Part shown: in pieces, positions 16,087 through 25,185 of the stretch
Layout: each line of letters opens with the position of its first letter
Numbering within the stretch: the stretch's first letter is position 1
Assembly (NCBI GenBank): GCA_040224245.1
Contig: JBEGIR010000010.1
Coordinates: 1 to 34,841 of the forward strand
DNA length: 34,841 nt
Origin: Puniceicoccaceae bacterium
GTDB taxonomy: Bacteria > Verrucomicrobiota > Verrucomicrobiia > Opitutales > JAFGAQ01
Reading direction: 5' to 3'
Program-made: the position numbers and the translations under genes
The notes under the pieces: model-generated
What the model saw: only the letters and a program-made list of their open reading frames with translations
What the model was told of the DNA's origin: nothing
Databases searched by the model: none

Positions 16087-17391
16087 ATGAATGCACTTTG
16101 TGATCAACTCTTGAGTCAACCTGTTGGAATCTTCGGTGGTGGAGTTTCCGGACAGGCCGTGCGCAAATTCATCGGTATTCTTGGCGGAACCGCTACGCTC
16201 TTTGATGAAACCCACGGGCGCGGAGATCAGACCCAATTTTTGGAGTTGGATGCGAAACAACACCCACTCATCATCAACAGTCCGGGCTTTCCCCCGCACC
16301 ATCCCTGGTTCGCCCAGGCGCGCAGTGCGGGATGCGAAGTCATCGGTGAAATTGAGTTTGCCGCACAGTTTTGGAACGGCCCCATCTTTTTTGTAACAGG
16401 GACCAATGGGAAATCCACGATCACGCAATTGCTGACAGCAGTGCTCATCGAAGCAGGTTACGACGCCTTTTCCTTTGGCAATATTGGAATCCCGTTTTCC
16501 GAGCACTACCGCTTTCACCCGCGTGAAAATGCAATTGCGGTGGTTGAAATCAGCTCCTTCCAGGCGTGGAACCTGCGTTCGGTCAAGGTGGATGGAATTT
16601 TGTGGACCAACTTTGCCGAAGACCACCTCGATTGGCACTGCTCCATGGAACAGTATTTCCGGGCAAAATGGAATGCACTGCGCAGTGTGGAGCAGGGTCC
16701 TGTGGTGCTGGGCAAAGATGTGCTCGATCACGCTAAATCATGGAATTTGGACCTGCCTTCGGTCGCCGAAATTGTGAATGCCGATCATTTTGAAACAAAT
16801 CCATCGCAACCGATCAGTGCAATCAACCAGCTCAATGTTTGTTTTGTGAAGGCCTTTGTCAGAGGGCTGGGAATCGATACGGCACTTGTCGACAGGGTGG
16901 TGCAGACTTTTGCATTTCTACCTCATCGCCTGGAGTGCATTGGAGAAACGGAAGGCATCCACTTCTGGAACGATTCCAAGGCGACGAATTTCCATGCCGT
17001 TGAGGCCGCGCTCGAAAGTTTCTATCAACCCATCGTCTGGTTGGGAGGAGGTCTTGACAAGGGGGGTGATGTGGAAGCCTTCGCACAGCGCATCGCATCC
17101 AAGCTGCGTATCGCCATCACATTCGGGCAAATTGGTCCACGTCTCGCGGATGCCCTGCTTGAAGCGGGTGTGCTCACCTTTGCTGTCAAAACCATGCGGG
17201 ATGCCGTTCAGGTGCTTCGCTCGGAATGTCACCCCGGAGATGAGGTCGTGCTCTCTCCCGGCTTTGCAAGTTTTGATCAGTTCACCGGTTACGCGGATCG
17301 CGGACGCCGCTTTCGGCAACTTGTGACCGAAACGTTTTTCAACCCAAGCCTTCAACCCATCGAATTAAACCACCCAACACACCAATCATGA
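16087..17391 (+). CDS. murD: UDP-MurNAc-L-Ala--D-Glu ligase (MurD)
   Basis: A 434-residue Mur ligase that adds D-Glu to UDP-MurNAc-L-Ala. The N-terminal Rossmann motif is GIFGGGVSGQAV; the P-loop is VTGTNGKSTITQLL; VEISSFQ is the typical MurD central motif; and HRLECIGETEGIHFWNDSKATNFHAVEAAL is the MurD signature. It ends in LSPGFASFDQFTGYADRGRRF. The ATG at 16087 is preferred over a TTG at 16078. It begins 14 bp after mraY, and its stop overlaps the LysM gene start (ATGA). It is slightly shorter than E. coli MurD but has all expected elements. Confidence 0.95.
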   Translation: MNALCDQLLSQPVGIFGGGVSGQAVRKFIGILGGTATLFDETHGRGDQTQFLELDAKQHPLIINSPGFPPHHPWFAQARSAGCEVIGEIEFAAQFWNGPIFFVTGTNGKSTITQLLTAVLIEAGYDAFSFGNIGIPFSEHYRFHPRENAIAVVEISSFQAWNLRSVKVDGILWTNFAEDHLDWHCSMEQYFRAKWNALRSVEQGPVVLGKDVLDHAKSWNLDLPSVAEIVNADHFETNPSQPISAINQLNVCFVKAFVRGLGIDTALVDRVVQTFAFLPHRLECIGETEGIHFWNDSKATNFHAVEAALESFYQPIVWLGGGLDKGGDVEAFAQRIASKLRIAITFGQIGPRLADALLEAGVLTFAVKTMRDAVQVLRSECHPGDEVVLSPGFASFDQFTGYADRGRRFRQLVTETFFNPSLQPIELNHPTHQS

Positions 17392-18650
17392 AAGAAAACA
17401 AAATCATCAAAGTCTTCAGTCTGGTCGTTGTCGTGCACATGGCACTGGTTGCCATGCTTGTGCTGCAGCCAGGATGCAATACTGTTTCGGGCAGTGGAAA
17501 AACTGCCAAGGCAACTCCGGTCGGCAATCCGTATGATTCCGGCTTGTGGGATAGTGGTCCGGTTCAGGAATCGCGTTCCACTGCGGTTGCATCGCGCCAG
17601 CCAGCCTCCAGTCGTGTGCTTGCATCGAGCGCGGCAAAGCAAACCCGTTCGCCGGTTCGTGAGGAAATTGTGGATCTGAGCGGCGTTCCGGAGTTTGAAA
17701 CTGCGTCCGTTTATTCGGAGCACAACCAGCACTACAGCTACACCGTGAAAGCAGGGGACAGTGTTTGGAAGATTGCGAATTCGAATGGTGTTTCGATGCG
17801 CAAGCTGATGGAAATGAATAATTTGAAAGAAAACTCCCGCATCCATCCAGGGCAGACGCTCATGATTCCGGGCGTTCCGGAAGCATCGGTTGCACTCGCA
17901 CAACTGGAAGTGCCGAGCGTGAAGCAACCTGCAAAGACGACTCCGTCACCTGCAGTTGCCTCCAACGAAACTCGTGTGGACGTTGCAAACACGCGGATTC
18001 CGGAACTGAAAGCCCCTGCGAAATCCGAACCTGTGCGCGAAACTGTGCTGGCATCCGTGAGTGCAAAACCCTCGAGCGCAGACATTCCGATGGAGGACAG
18101 TGAAGGAATTTATGAAGTGCAGCCAGGCGACTCCCTCTACCTCATTGCCATGCACAACAACACGTCCGTTGAAAAAATCCGTGAACTCAATGGCATGGAG
18201 AAAAACTTGATCAAACCAGGACAGAAGTTGCGAATCCCAGGCAAGTATCAGGGAGCACCCGTAGTCGCATCTGCTCCGGAAACAGTAAGTTCCTTTGAAG
18301 TCGCCTTCAACGATGTGCCAGTTGAGCGTGGCAGCTCGGATCACATGACTCATGAGGTGGCTCCGGGAGAATACCCGGGACTCATCGCTCGGAAATACAA
18401 CATGAGCCTGACCGATCTGCTGGAGCTCAACAACATCCAGAACCCGCGCATGCTGCGGGTGGGAACGAAGCTCAAGGTGATCAATCCCGAAGCCATGATG
18501 CAGCGCACGGAAGTTGCCGCAGAAGCAACTCAGGGACGTGAAAGTTCTGTCGCCTCAACTTCCGAAAAGACTACCTCAGAGGATGCGGAAGCATCGTCAG
18601 TCTCCACCATCAATTTTGATGACTTTCCCGTCATTCGGGTGGGGTCCTGA
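17388..18650 (+). CDS. Envelope protein with three LysM domains
   Basis: A 420-residue protein. The N-terminus MKENKIIKVFSLVVVVHMALVAMLV is a membrane segment or signal sequence, and the following LQPGCN could be an imperfect lipobox, so it may be a lipoprotein or a bitopic protein. Three LysM peptidoglycan-binding domains follow: about residues 118-165 (YTVKAGDSVWKIAN...GQTLMIPG), 239-285 (YEVQPGDSLYLIAM...GQKLRIPG) and 322-366 (HEVAPGEYPGLIAR...GTKLKVIN). Low-complexity linkers rich in Ala, Ser, Pro and Glu separate them. No catalytic domain is visible. It is translationally coupled to murD and precedes ftsW, so a role in septal peptidoglycan binding is plausible but inferred. Confidence 0.85.
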   Translation: MKENKIIKVFSLVVVVHMALVAMLVLQPGCNTVSGSGKTAKATPVGNPYDSGLWDSGPVQESRSTAVASRQPASSRVLASSAAKQTRSPVREEIVDLSGVPEFETASVYSEHNQHYSYTVKAGDSVWKIANSNGVSMRKLMEMNNLKENSRIHPGQTLMIPGVPEASVALAQLEVPSVKQPAKTTPSPAVASNETRVDVANTRIPELKAPAKSEPVRETVLASVSAKPSSADIPMEDSEGIYEVQPGDSLYLIAMHNNTSVEKIRELNGMEKNLIKPGQKLRIPGKYQGAPVVASAPETVSSFEVAFNDVPVERGSSDHMTHEVAPGEYPGLIARKYNMSLTDLLELNNIQNPRMLRVGTKLKVINPEAMMQRTEVAAEATQGRESSVASTSEKTTSEDAEASSVSTINFDDFPVIRVGS

Positions 18651-18673
18651 GTGAAGGAACGTGCGCATTCCGT

Positions 18674-18706
18674 CCGTCAGGGCAGATCCTTGGATCTGTC
18701 AGACGG
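18674..18706 (+). other. Intercistronic hairpin between the LysM gene and ftsW
   Basis: In the only sizeable gap of the first part of the cluster (86 bp) there is a stable stem: outer arms CCGTC (18674-18678) and GACGG (18702-18706), and inner perfect arms CAGATCC (18683-18689) and GGATCTG (18692-18698) with a TT loop. No T-run follows, so it is unlikely to be a terminator. It may be an RNA-processing or attenuation element. Confidence 0.45.
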
Positions 18707-18736
18707 CTACCGGAGTGTCTGTGTGCTTGGATCTGA

Positions 18737-19858
18737 ATGGAAAGTCGAACTTTAAGGTATATTCCGGCCGTTGCCTGTGTATCGAGCGCTATCCTATTGG
18801 CCGGGTTTGGGTTGGTGTGTCTGTATAGCGCTTTGCGGGGATCCCTTGTGGTCCCCGTAGACATTTTAAATAAACAAATCCTGCTTCTGGGACTGTCGCT
18901 CGTTGTGGCGGCAGTCATCAGTTTGCAGGGGGAACGAAATTTGCGAGTCGGCGCCTATGGTGCCATGATTCTGGGAATGCTCGCATTGCTACTGGTGCTC
19001 ATCCCCGGAATTGGGGTGACTGTCAATGGATCGCGCCGCTGGTTGAATCTAGGAATATCAAATGTTCAGGCCTCTGAGCTGGCGAAGGTGTGTTTTGTAT
19101 TGGGGATGGCCCATTACCTCAGCACGCATCAACGCGTGAAATCCCACTGGTTTTGGGGATTTCTGCTGCCGATGGCATTGATCGGCAGTTTTGTAGTGGC
19201 GATTCTTCGGGAGCCAGACTACGGGACCGCTGCGCTTTTTGCCGCCGTTGGGGTTACCCTGCTGTTCCTCTGGGGAGCACGTCTGGATCTATTGCTGACC
19301 AGTGTGCTTGGGGGAATCACCGTGTTTGGATTTCTCATCTATCAGGATCCGGTTCGCTGGCGCCGCATCACCTCATTTCTGGACGTTGAGGGCAACAAGC
19401 AGGATGGAGCCTATCAGCTCTATCAGGGCATGCTCGCATTTGGTTCAGGTGGGATCACTGGTGTTGGGATCGGCAATGGACGACAACAACTTGCCTATTT
19501 GCCAGAGGCCCACACTGACTTCATCATGGCCGTGATTGGAGAGGAGTTGGGATTGCTCGCGACCCTTTCGATTGTCATGCTGTTTGCAGTCCTGTTTGCC
19601 GCATTGCTGCGCATCGCACAGCGCACGGCAGACATGTTTTGGTTTCTGATGGTTGTGGGCTGTGGAAGTTTTATCATTTATCAGTGCCTCTTCAATGTTG
19701 GCGTTGTCACGGGACTGCTGCCGACCAAAGGCATTTCCCTTCCCTTTATCAGCTACGGCGGGGCAAACCTACTGGGGTCGTTTATGATGTTGGGGCTGAT
19801 TGTAGCGGCATGGCGTCACGGAGAACGCCAGAAACTGCCGAGCATCCGTGAGCTATGA
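18737..19858 (+). CDS. ftsW: Septal peptidoglycan polymerase FtsW (SEDS family)
   Basis: A 373-residue SEDS glycosyltransferase with about ten membrane segments that polymerises lipid II at the septum with FtsI. Characteristic segments are NGSRRWLNLG with VQASELAKV, the catalytic-loop region ILREPDYGTAALF (the conserved Asp-containing stretch), AYQLYQGMLAFGSGGITGVGIGNG, LPEAHTDFIMAVIGEELGLL and the C-terminal LPTKGISLPFISYGGANLL. The length is typical of the family. It begins after an 86-bp gap containing a hairpin and overlaps murG by 4 nt (ATGA). Its place before murG is the classical dcw order. Confidence 0.96.
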   Translation: MESRTLRYIPAVACVSSAILLAGFGLVCLYSALRGSLVVPVDILNKQILLLGLSLVVAAVISLQGERNLRVGAYGAMILGMLALLLVLIPGIGVTVNGSRRWLNLGISNVQASELAKVCFVLGMAHYLSTHQRVKSHWFWGFLLPMALIGSFVVAILREPDYGTAALFAAVGVTLLFLWGARLDLLLTSVLGGITVFGFLIYQDPVRWRRITSFLDVEGNKQDGAYQLYQGMLAFGSGGITGVGIGNGRQQLAYLPEAHTDFIMAVIGEELGLLATLSIVMLFAVLFAALLRIAQRTADMFWFLMVVGCGSFIIYQCLFNVGVVTGLLPTKGISLPFISYGGANLLGSFMMLGLIVAAWRHGERQKLPSIREL

Positions 19859-20946
19859 AAAGACTACTGTTCGCATCGGGCGGATCGGGTGGACATTTGG
19901 CCCCTGCGATCGCGCTGGCGCAGCGCTGCGGACAGGAAACTGGTGTGGAAAGCTGGATCGGCACCACACGAAAGCAGGTGGACTTGCGCATGCAGCGCTC
20001 CTACCCAACTCTACGCTTCGTGTGCTTCGATGCCAAGCCGCTGACGGGAAATCCGCTGCAGCGAATACGCGCAGCGATGGTGACGCTTTGGGGAACTTTC
20101 AGAGCATTTCACTTCCTTTACCATCAACGCTGTGAAGCGGTCATTGCGACCGGAGGCTTTGGGTGTGTGCCAGTGCTGATTGCGGCACTGTGCACGGGGA
20201 GACCCTATTTTCTGCACGAATCCAATGCCGTGCCGGGAAAAGTAACGCGACTCTTCCACTGCTTCTCGAAGCGCACCTTTGTGACACAGCTGATGGCGGA
20301 AAGAGGACAGGTGGCGCGTGGGAGCACCCGCATTACCGGGTTTCCTATTCGACAGGATCTCAGGTTTTTGAACAAAAGCGATGCCAAGCATCAGTGGGGG
20401 TTTGACGCCGACCAGCCACTGGTGGGCATCCTGGGAGGGAGCCAAGGTGCCCGCGCGCTGACCCAAGCTGCACAGGAGTGGGTGAAACAGGGCTTGCCCG
20501 ATGGCATTCAGCTGATCTGCATCGTGGGTCCGCAAGCTGAAACACAGGAATACAATTGTGGCGATGCAGGGAACCAGCGGGTGCAGTGGGTTCCCTTTGT
20601 GGAAGACATGGGTTGTTTTTTGAGCGCGGTAGACCTGCTGATCGCGCGATCAGGAGCGGGAAGCATTGCGGAAATTGCGCAGGCCGGGTGTGCGACTTTG
20701 CTTGTGCCGCTGCCCGGAGCTGCGGACGATCATCAGCGTGCGAATGCCAGAGCGTTTGCAGACGGCGGATGCGCAAAAATCCTGGAACAGCATGCACTCT
20801 CCAACCTGCCTCAAAGGGTACTTGCGTTGCTGAACGATAACGAAAGCCTTGAAGGGATGCAGAAAGCCATGCAGGAGTGGAGTGCCAGGGATCGCATTGA
20901 TGCGATGTTGATGGAATGGAAGTGGAACGCAGAGAGGGAAATTTGA
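19855..20946 (+). CDS. murG: UDP-GlcNAc--MurNAc-pentapeptide-PP-undecaprenol transferase (MurG)
   Basis: A 363-residue GT-B glycosyltransferase making lipid II at the inner membrane face. The N-terminal G loop is FASGGSGGHLAPAIAL, the second glycine loop VIATGGFGCVPVLIAA, the conserved HESNAVPGK replaces the usual HEQN-type motif, and the C-terminal domain carries GILGGSQGARALT and RSGAGSIAEIAQAG for UDP-GlcNAc binding. It overlaps the ftsW stop (ATGA), and its own TGA shares one base with the murCB start. The length is normal for MurG. Confidence 0.95.
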   Translation: MKRLLFASGGSGGHLAPAIALAQRCGQETGVESWIGTTRKQVDLRMQRSYPTLRFVCFDAKPLTGNPLQRIRAAMVTLWGTFRAFHFLYHQRCEAVIATGGFGCVPVLIAALCTGRPYFLHESNAVPGKVTRLFHCFSKRTFVTQLMAERGQVARGSTRITGFPIRQDLRFLNKSDAKHQWGFDADQPLVGILGGSQGARALTQAAQEWVKQGLPDGIQLICIVGPQAETQEYNCGDAGNQRVQWVPFVEDMGCFLSAVDLLIARSGAGSIAEIAQAGCATLLVPLPGAADDHQRANARAFADGGCAKILEQHALSNLPQRVLALLNDNESLEGMQKAMQEWSARDRIDAMLMEWKWNAEREI

Positions 20947-23207
20947 TGCCGGAATCCAGAGCAATTTTGCTGATCGGATGCTGCGGGATGGGTGTGGGTC
21001 CGCTTGGGATTTTCCTGGCAGGCATGGGACACCGGGTCTACGGCTACGACGACTATCCGATCAGCTCGGTGATGGACCGACTCGAGGCTGCAGGGATCCG
21101 CAAACTGGATCACCTGCATGGCACGACTGTGTTTGATGAGGTGATCTTGACGCGCGCCGTGCAGTATGCACCGGAACGACTGGAACAACTGCGGAAGCGT
21201 TTTTCCGGTGCGAAGATTTACTTTCGCGGAGATTACCTGGCGGATCTGGCCAAATCCATCCACACTGTGGTGGTTGCAGGAACCCATGGGAAAACATCAA
21301 CCACGGCACACCTGATCGCATTGCTGCAGCATTCCCATTTTCCCTGCAGCTACATCCTGGGGGGATTTTTTGCCAACGATGTATTGCCCGCAGCCCGTTT
21401 TCGTGAGGATGCGAAGTGTCTGGTGGTGGAGCTGGATGAGAGCGATGGCACCATGGATGCCGTCGATCCCTGGGCAACAGTGCTGACCAATGTCGAGCTG
21501 GATCACGTGGATCATTACGCTTCGGAATCGATGCTCAAGCAAGCGTTCCTTTCCCTGCTGGCACGCACACGTAAGGCCAGTTTTGTCTCACACCGGGCAT
21601 GCCAGACTCTCGATTTGCAGGATGGCTCCCTTTCCAGCCAGCTGCAGGTGCAGCCCGCGCTGGAAGAGGCTCCGTTGTTTTCAGAAAATGTGCAACTTGC
21701 CGAAGCGGTAGCGCGGTGGTTGGGAATGCCGGAAGCGGGAAACCGTCGCAGCCTGGGCTGTGCTGTTGAACGCCGACAGGAGATGAAGCAACTCGGCGAT
21801 GGCACTTGGATCGTTACCGACTATGCGCACCATCCTGGTGAATTGGAAGCCTTGCGCCAGTGGTGTGAAACCCGTTTCCCGCAGGCCCGCTTCCACTGGG
21901 TTTTTCAACCGCATCGCTATTCTCGTACAGCCGCGTTGAAATCCGCATTTGTGGACACGCTTTTACCGCTTGATCCCATCGTGCTTCCCGCATACGCGGC
22001 GTTCGAGTCGCGCATTCCGGGTGGAAGTGCGAGCGACCTGCATGCTGCGCTATTGGCAAAGGGTGCCCGTTCGTCGCATCCGAGAACTCCGGAGCAATGC
22101 CTGCAGGAGCTGTGTCAGCGCCGCAAGAAAACTGCCCGGATGCCAGGGCAGCCCGAAGTCATGCTCTTCGTCGGGGCGGGTGACATTCCCCTTTGGCGTG
22201 ATTGGTATGTGAAGGGAGTGGAGTTTCCGAACCTCAGCGTTGACCAGAGATGGCTGAAGTTTTTTGAGAAACGACCTGGCATGCAAGGGAGCCGTGCTAC
22301 ACTTGCAGAACCCCTGCGTCGCAAAACGACGCTCAACGTCGGCGGGGCCGCGCGATGCTACATGGAGCCGGCATCTGTCGAGAGCCTGCAACTGGCGGTG
22401 AAGCTGGCTACGCTGCAGGGGTTGCCCGTGCGCATCTTGGGCAAAGGTTCCAATCTCTTGATTCCGGATGAAGGCATTGATGCGCTGGTGCTGCGCTTGA
22501 GCCAGCCCTGCTGGTGTGATTGGGAGCAACTGAGCGAGGGGCAATTTCGAGTGGGTGCGGGCTTGGCCTGCAAACGCATGAGTCGCCTTGCACTCGAAGC
22601 GGGCATTGATGGGTTTAACTTTCTCGACGGCATTCCGGGCAGCCTGGGCGGGGCACTTTGGATGAATGCGGGTGCGATGGGACGAGAAATGGCCGACGTT
22701 GTGGTGGAAGTGGAGTGCATGGATCTGCATGGACGACGCTTGCGAATCTGCCGGTCTGAACTCGACTTCTCGTATCGGAGCTGCGCAAACGTGAAAGACC
22801 TGATCGTGATGCACCTGATCGTGCAGGGGACGAGGGCAGATGCGACGGTGCTGGAGAACGATCTCAAACGCTTGCGCCAACAGCGCCAGCGCAGCCAGCC
22901 GAGCGAACCCAGTGCAGGCTGCATGTTTAAGAATCCATCGGGCGACTCTGCAGGACGCCTGATTGATGCCGCCGGACTCAAAGGCTTTCGCATTGGCGGT
23001 GCAAGCATTTCCCGGAAACATGCCAACTTCCTGATCACGGACCGTGCGATGCATGCGAACGACGTGCAGGCGCTGATCGATCACGCAAAAAATGAGGTCA
23101 TCCGGCAATTTGGAGTCGAGCTTGAGCAGGAAATCCAGTGTTTTAATAGGATTACCAGCTCAAACCCTGTCCGTGAAAACGGAAAACTGACCCCGACCCT
23201 GCCATGA
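20946..23207 (+). CDS. murCB: Fused UDP-MurNAc--L-Ala ligase and UDP-MurNAc reductase (MurC-MurB)
   Basis: A 753-residue bifunctional protein. Residues 1 to about 425 are MurC: GCCGMGVGPLG, the P-loop VAGTHGKTSTT (Lys116), ELDESDGTM and VTDYAHHPGELEAL. From about residue 440 it is MurB, an FAD-dependent enolpyruvyl reductase: TTLNVGGAARCYM, RILGKGSNLL, FLDGIPGSLGGALWMNAGAMG, FSYRSC and PSAGCMFKNP, where the proton-donor Ser of many MurBs is Cys, as in a known subset. The chain ends with the conserved Glu-containing region. Together the two halves catalyse consecutive steps from UDP-GlcNAc-enolpyruvate to UDP-MurNAc-L-Ala. ATG at 20946 has GAGAGGG upstream and overlaps the murG stop by one base; an in-frame start at 20916 would overlap murG more. 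The gene overlaps ddl by 4 nt. Confidence 0.94.
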   Translation: MPESRAILLIGCCGMGVGPLGIFLAGMGHRVYGYDDYPISSVMDRLEAAGIRKLDHLHGTTVFDEVILTRAVQYAPERLEQLRKRFSGAKIYFRGDYLADLAKSIHTVVVAGTHGKTSTTAHLIALLQHSHFPCSYILGGFFANDVLPAARFREDAKCLVVELDESDGTMDAVDPWATVLTNVELDHVDHYASESMLKQAFLSLLARTRKASFVSHRACQTLDLQDGSLSSQLQVQPALEEAPLFSENVQLAEAVARWLGMPEAGNRRSLGCAVERRQEMKQLGDGTWIVTDYAHHPGELEALRQWCETRFPQARFHWVFQPHRYSRTAALKSAFVDTLLPLDPIVLPAYAAFESRIPGGSASDLHAALLAKGARSSHPRTPEQCLQELCQRRKKTARMPGQPEVMLFVGAGDIPLWRDWYVKGVEFPNLSVDQRWLKFFEKRPGMQGSRATLAEPLRRKTTLNVGGAARCYMEPASVESLQLAVKLATLQGLPVRILGKGSNLLIPDEGIDALVLRLSQPCWCDWEQLSEGQFRVGAGLACKRMSRLALEAGIDGFNFLDGIPGSLGGALWMNAGAMGREMADVVVEVECMDLHGRRLRICRSELDFSYRSCANVKDLIVMHLIVQGTRADATVLENDLKRLRQQRQRSQPSEPSAGCMFKNPSGDSAGRLIDAAGLKGFRIGGASISRKHANFLITDRAMHANDVQALIDHAKNEVIRQFGVELEQEIQCFNRITSSNPVRENGKLTPTLP

Positions 23208-24202
23208 ACTTCCCCACATCAGACTCACCCCGCATCGCTGTATTGTATGGCGGTGTCGGATCGGAACGCTCTGTTTCACTCATCTCCGGGAAGGCGGTGC
23301 TGGATGCGATGGGTGAAGGGTTTCCCTATGAAGTTGTAGGCATGGAGGTGTTGCATGCTGCGCTGCCCGATGGATTGGATCCCCGGCGTGATGTGGTGTT
23401 GCTTGTGCTTCACGGAGAATTTGGTGAGGATGGGCAGGTGCAGCAGCTGCTTGAAGCAGCAGGTGTGCACTATGCCGGTTGCAATGCGCGCAGCAGTGCG
23501 CTGTGCATGGACAAGGCCGCCACCAAGCAGTGTTTGCAGGATGCTGGAGTTCCGGTTGTTGATGGTTGTGTGCTGCACTCCGGAACCTCATACACTGCGG
23601 ATGTGGATCAATGGATCGCACAGTATGGCACAGAACTGATTGTTAAACCCCTTGCCATGGGTAGCAGTGTGGGCTTGTGCGAAATCAGCGGAGTCGAAGC
23701 ACTTCGCAACTGGTTGGAACAGCCGGAATGCAGTCAGCATTCCTGGGTGCTCGAGCGACGGATTCGGGGCAGGGAGTTTTCGGTTGCGGTGCTCAACGGT
23801 CATGCGATGGGAATTGTGGAGATTGCTGTCCCGGAAGGAAGGATCTATGATTTTGAGCAGAAATACCATCGTGCGGATACTCAGTATGTTTGCCCGGCCG
23901 ATTTGAATGGTGCCCACACCCATCAGCTGAGACGCCTGGCGGAGCAGGCATTTGGGGCTTGCGGTTGCCGCGACTATGCGAGGGTAGATTTTTTGTATGA
24001 AACCCAGACAGACCAGTTTTATGCGCTGGAAATGAATACACTGCCAGGCATGACGCCGAGCAGTTTGATGCCGAAAAGTGCCAGCGCATTGGGATATTCC
24101 TTCAACGTGCTATTGCGTCAGATGATTGCTCCGGCAGTGGTACGCTTTCGGGAGCAGAAACCTGTGGGCCATGTTACGGAAAAACCGGAAATCCGCACCT
24201 GA
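23204..24202 (+). CDS. ddl: D-alanine--D-alanine ligase
   Basis: A 332-residue ATP-grasp ligase that makes the D-Ala-D-Ala used by MurF. Motifs: VLYGGVGSERSVSLISG, VLHGEFGEDGQVQ, MDKAATKQ, VKPLAMGSSVGL, YDFEQKYHRADTQYVCP and the C-terminal MNTLPGMTPSSLMPKSASALG. The Lys-Tyr pair in EQKY matches that of D-Ala-D-Ala ligases rather than the D-lactate ligases of vancomycin resistance. The start ATG overlaps the murCB stop codon (ATGA), and the 3' end overlaps ftsQ by 32 nt. Cytoplasmic and of normal length. Confidence 0.95.
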   Translation: MNFPTSDSPRIAVLYGGVGSERSVSLISGKAVLDAMGEGFPYEVVGMEVLHAALPDGLDPRRDVVLLVLHGEFGEDGQVQQLLEAAGVHYAGCNARSSALCMDKAATKQCLQDAGVPVVDGCVLHSGTSYTADVDQWIAQYGTELIVKPLAMGSSVGLCEISGVEALRNWLEQPECSQHSWVLERRIRGREFSVAVLNGHAMGIVEIAVPEGRIYDFEQKYHRADTQYVCPADLNGAHTHQLRRLAEQAFGACGCRDYARVDFLYETQTDQFYALEMNTLPGMTPSSLMPKSASALGYSFNVLLRQMIAPAVVRFREQKPVGHVTEKPEIRT

Positions 24203-25070
24203 GCGAACAAACCGCTGGAGCAAGGATTCGCAGCAACTCAAACCTGTCGTGCTTTCTGCGGATGGGCGAAAGCGGTTTTGGCTGACTCTGCTGCGACGCA
24301 GTTCGGTGGTGTGGGTCGCTGTGCTTGTGGCTGCACTCCTGGCAGTGGGTTTGCAGATGTGGCAGTCGTGGCGCAAGATACCAGGATTGGGGGAGAAAGT
24401 GGATTGGCCGGTGTTGGTGATTTCGGGGAACTCGAGTTTGCCGGATTCCAAGATTCAAGCCATGGTGCAACCTCTGCTGACTCCAAGGTTGGCGGCTGTG
24501 AATGCCTTTCGCGTCAAGGCAGCACTGGAACGCAACGGACAGGTGAAGCGCGCCGAGGTTGAAAAGGACTTCCCGAACCAGCTCAACATTCACATCACCG
24601 AGCGACTTCCGATCCTGATGCTCGCGGCGATGGATGAGGAAAACCAGCTGAGTTTCTGGGCTATTGACGAGAGTGGGGTTGTGTTTCGCCCCTTTGATCT
24701 CGAGCGCATGAAGGCACTGGAGCTTCCGTTTGTGGAAGGGCTGGACCTCGTCCGCATTGAGGATGGAGTTACAATCGTACCCGGGATTTCCAGGGTTCAC
24801 TACCTCCTGCAGTTGCTGGAGCGCGACGCCTATGAAGTCTACGAGGACATTCGCTCCGTTTCGATGCTGAACTACAATGAGGGGGAACCCGAACTGGGGG
24901 CGGTCATTGTGCTGAAGGGGCGCAAGCTGAGGCAAATTGTATTTGGTGTGGAGAATTTTGAATACCAGGTGGTCAAACTGCTCGGGGTGTTGTCTGTGGC
25001 CGGACGAGTTCGGCTGAGCGAAAAAAATGTGATTGATCTTTCCTATTCTGGTGATGCGATTGTGCGGTAG
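24171..25070 (+). CDS. ftsQ: Divisome protein FtsQ
   Basis: A 299-residue bitopic protein. A basic cytoplasmic tail (MLRKNRKSAPERTN) and one membrane segment (VVWVAVLVAALLAVGL, about residues 46-62) are followed by a POTRA domain (VLVISGNSSLPDSKI...VEKDFPNQLNIHITERLPI) and a C-terminal beta domain. FtsQ bridges cytoplasmic FtsA/FtsZ and the FtsLB/FtsWI synthase complex. ATG at 24171 is preferred to a TTG at 24126, which would add a less polar N-terminus deep inside ddl. The position between ddl and ftsA is the classical one. Confidence 0.92.
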   Translation: MLRKNRKSAPERTNRWSKDSQQLKPVVLSADGRKRFWLTLLRRSSVVWVAVLVAALLAVGLQMWQSWRKIPGLGEKVDWPVLVISGNSSLPDSKIQAMVQPLLTPRLAAVNAFRVKAALERNGQVKRAEVEKDFPNQLNIHITERLPILMLAAMDEENQLSFWAIDESGVVFRPFDLERMKALELPFVEGLDLVRIEDGVTIVPGISRVHYLLQLLERDAYEVYEDIRSVSMLNYNEGEPELGAVIVLKGRKLRQIVFGVENFEYQVVKLLGVLSVAGRVRLSEKNVIDLSYSGDAIVR

Positions 25071-25185
25071 CCCATTGGATTTTGCCCCCTGCAAGCCGCG
25101 ACTGGGCCTCACTGGCCCAACGCTTCCTTCTTGTGTTGGGACCGTTGCTTTGTTTGAAACTAGGTTCTCCTGAAAACTGAACGGA
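25071..25185 (+). other. ftsQ-ftsA spacer with a small hairpin
   Basis: A 115-bp gap, the largest within the dcw cluster. It contains an inverted repeat with arms TGGGCC (25103-25108) and GGCCCA (25114-25119) around TCACT, followed by a pyrimidine-rich stretch without a true T-run. It could attenuate transcription or separate an ftsA-ftsZ unit with its own promoter; no convincing -35/-10 pair was found. Confidence 0.4.

Noticed and set aside
22050-23108. A 352-codon minus-strand frame opposite the MurB half of murCB
   Set aside because: Antisense to a well-supported MurB domain and without family features.
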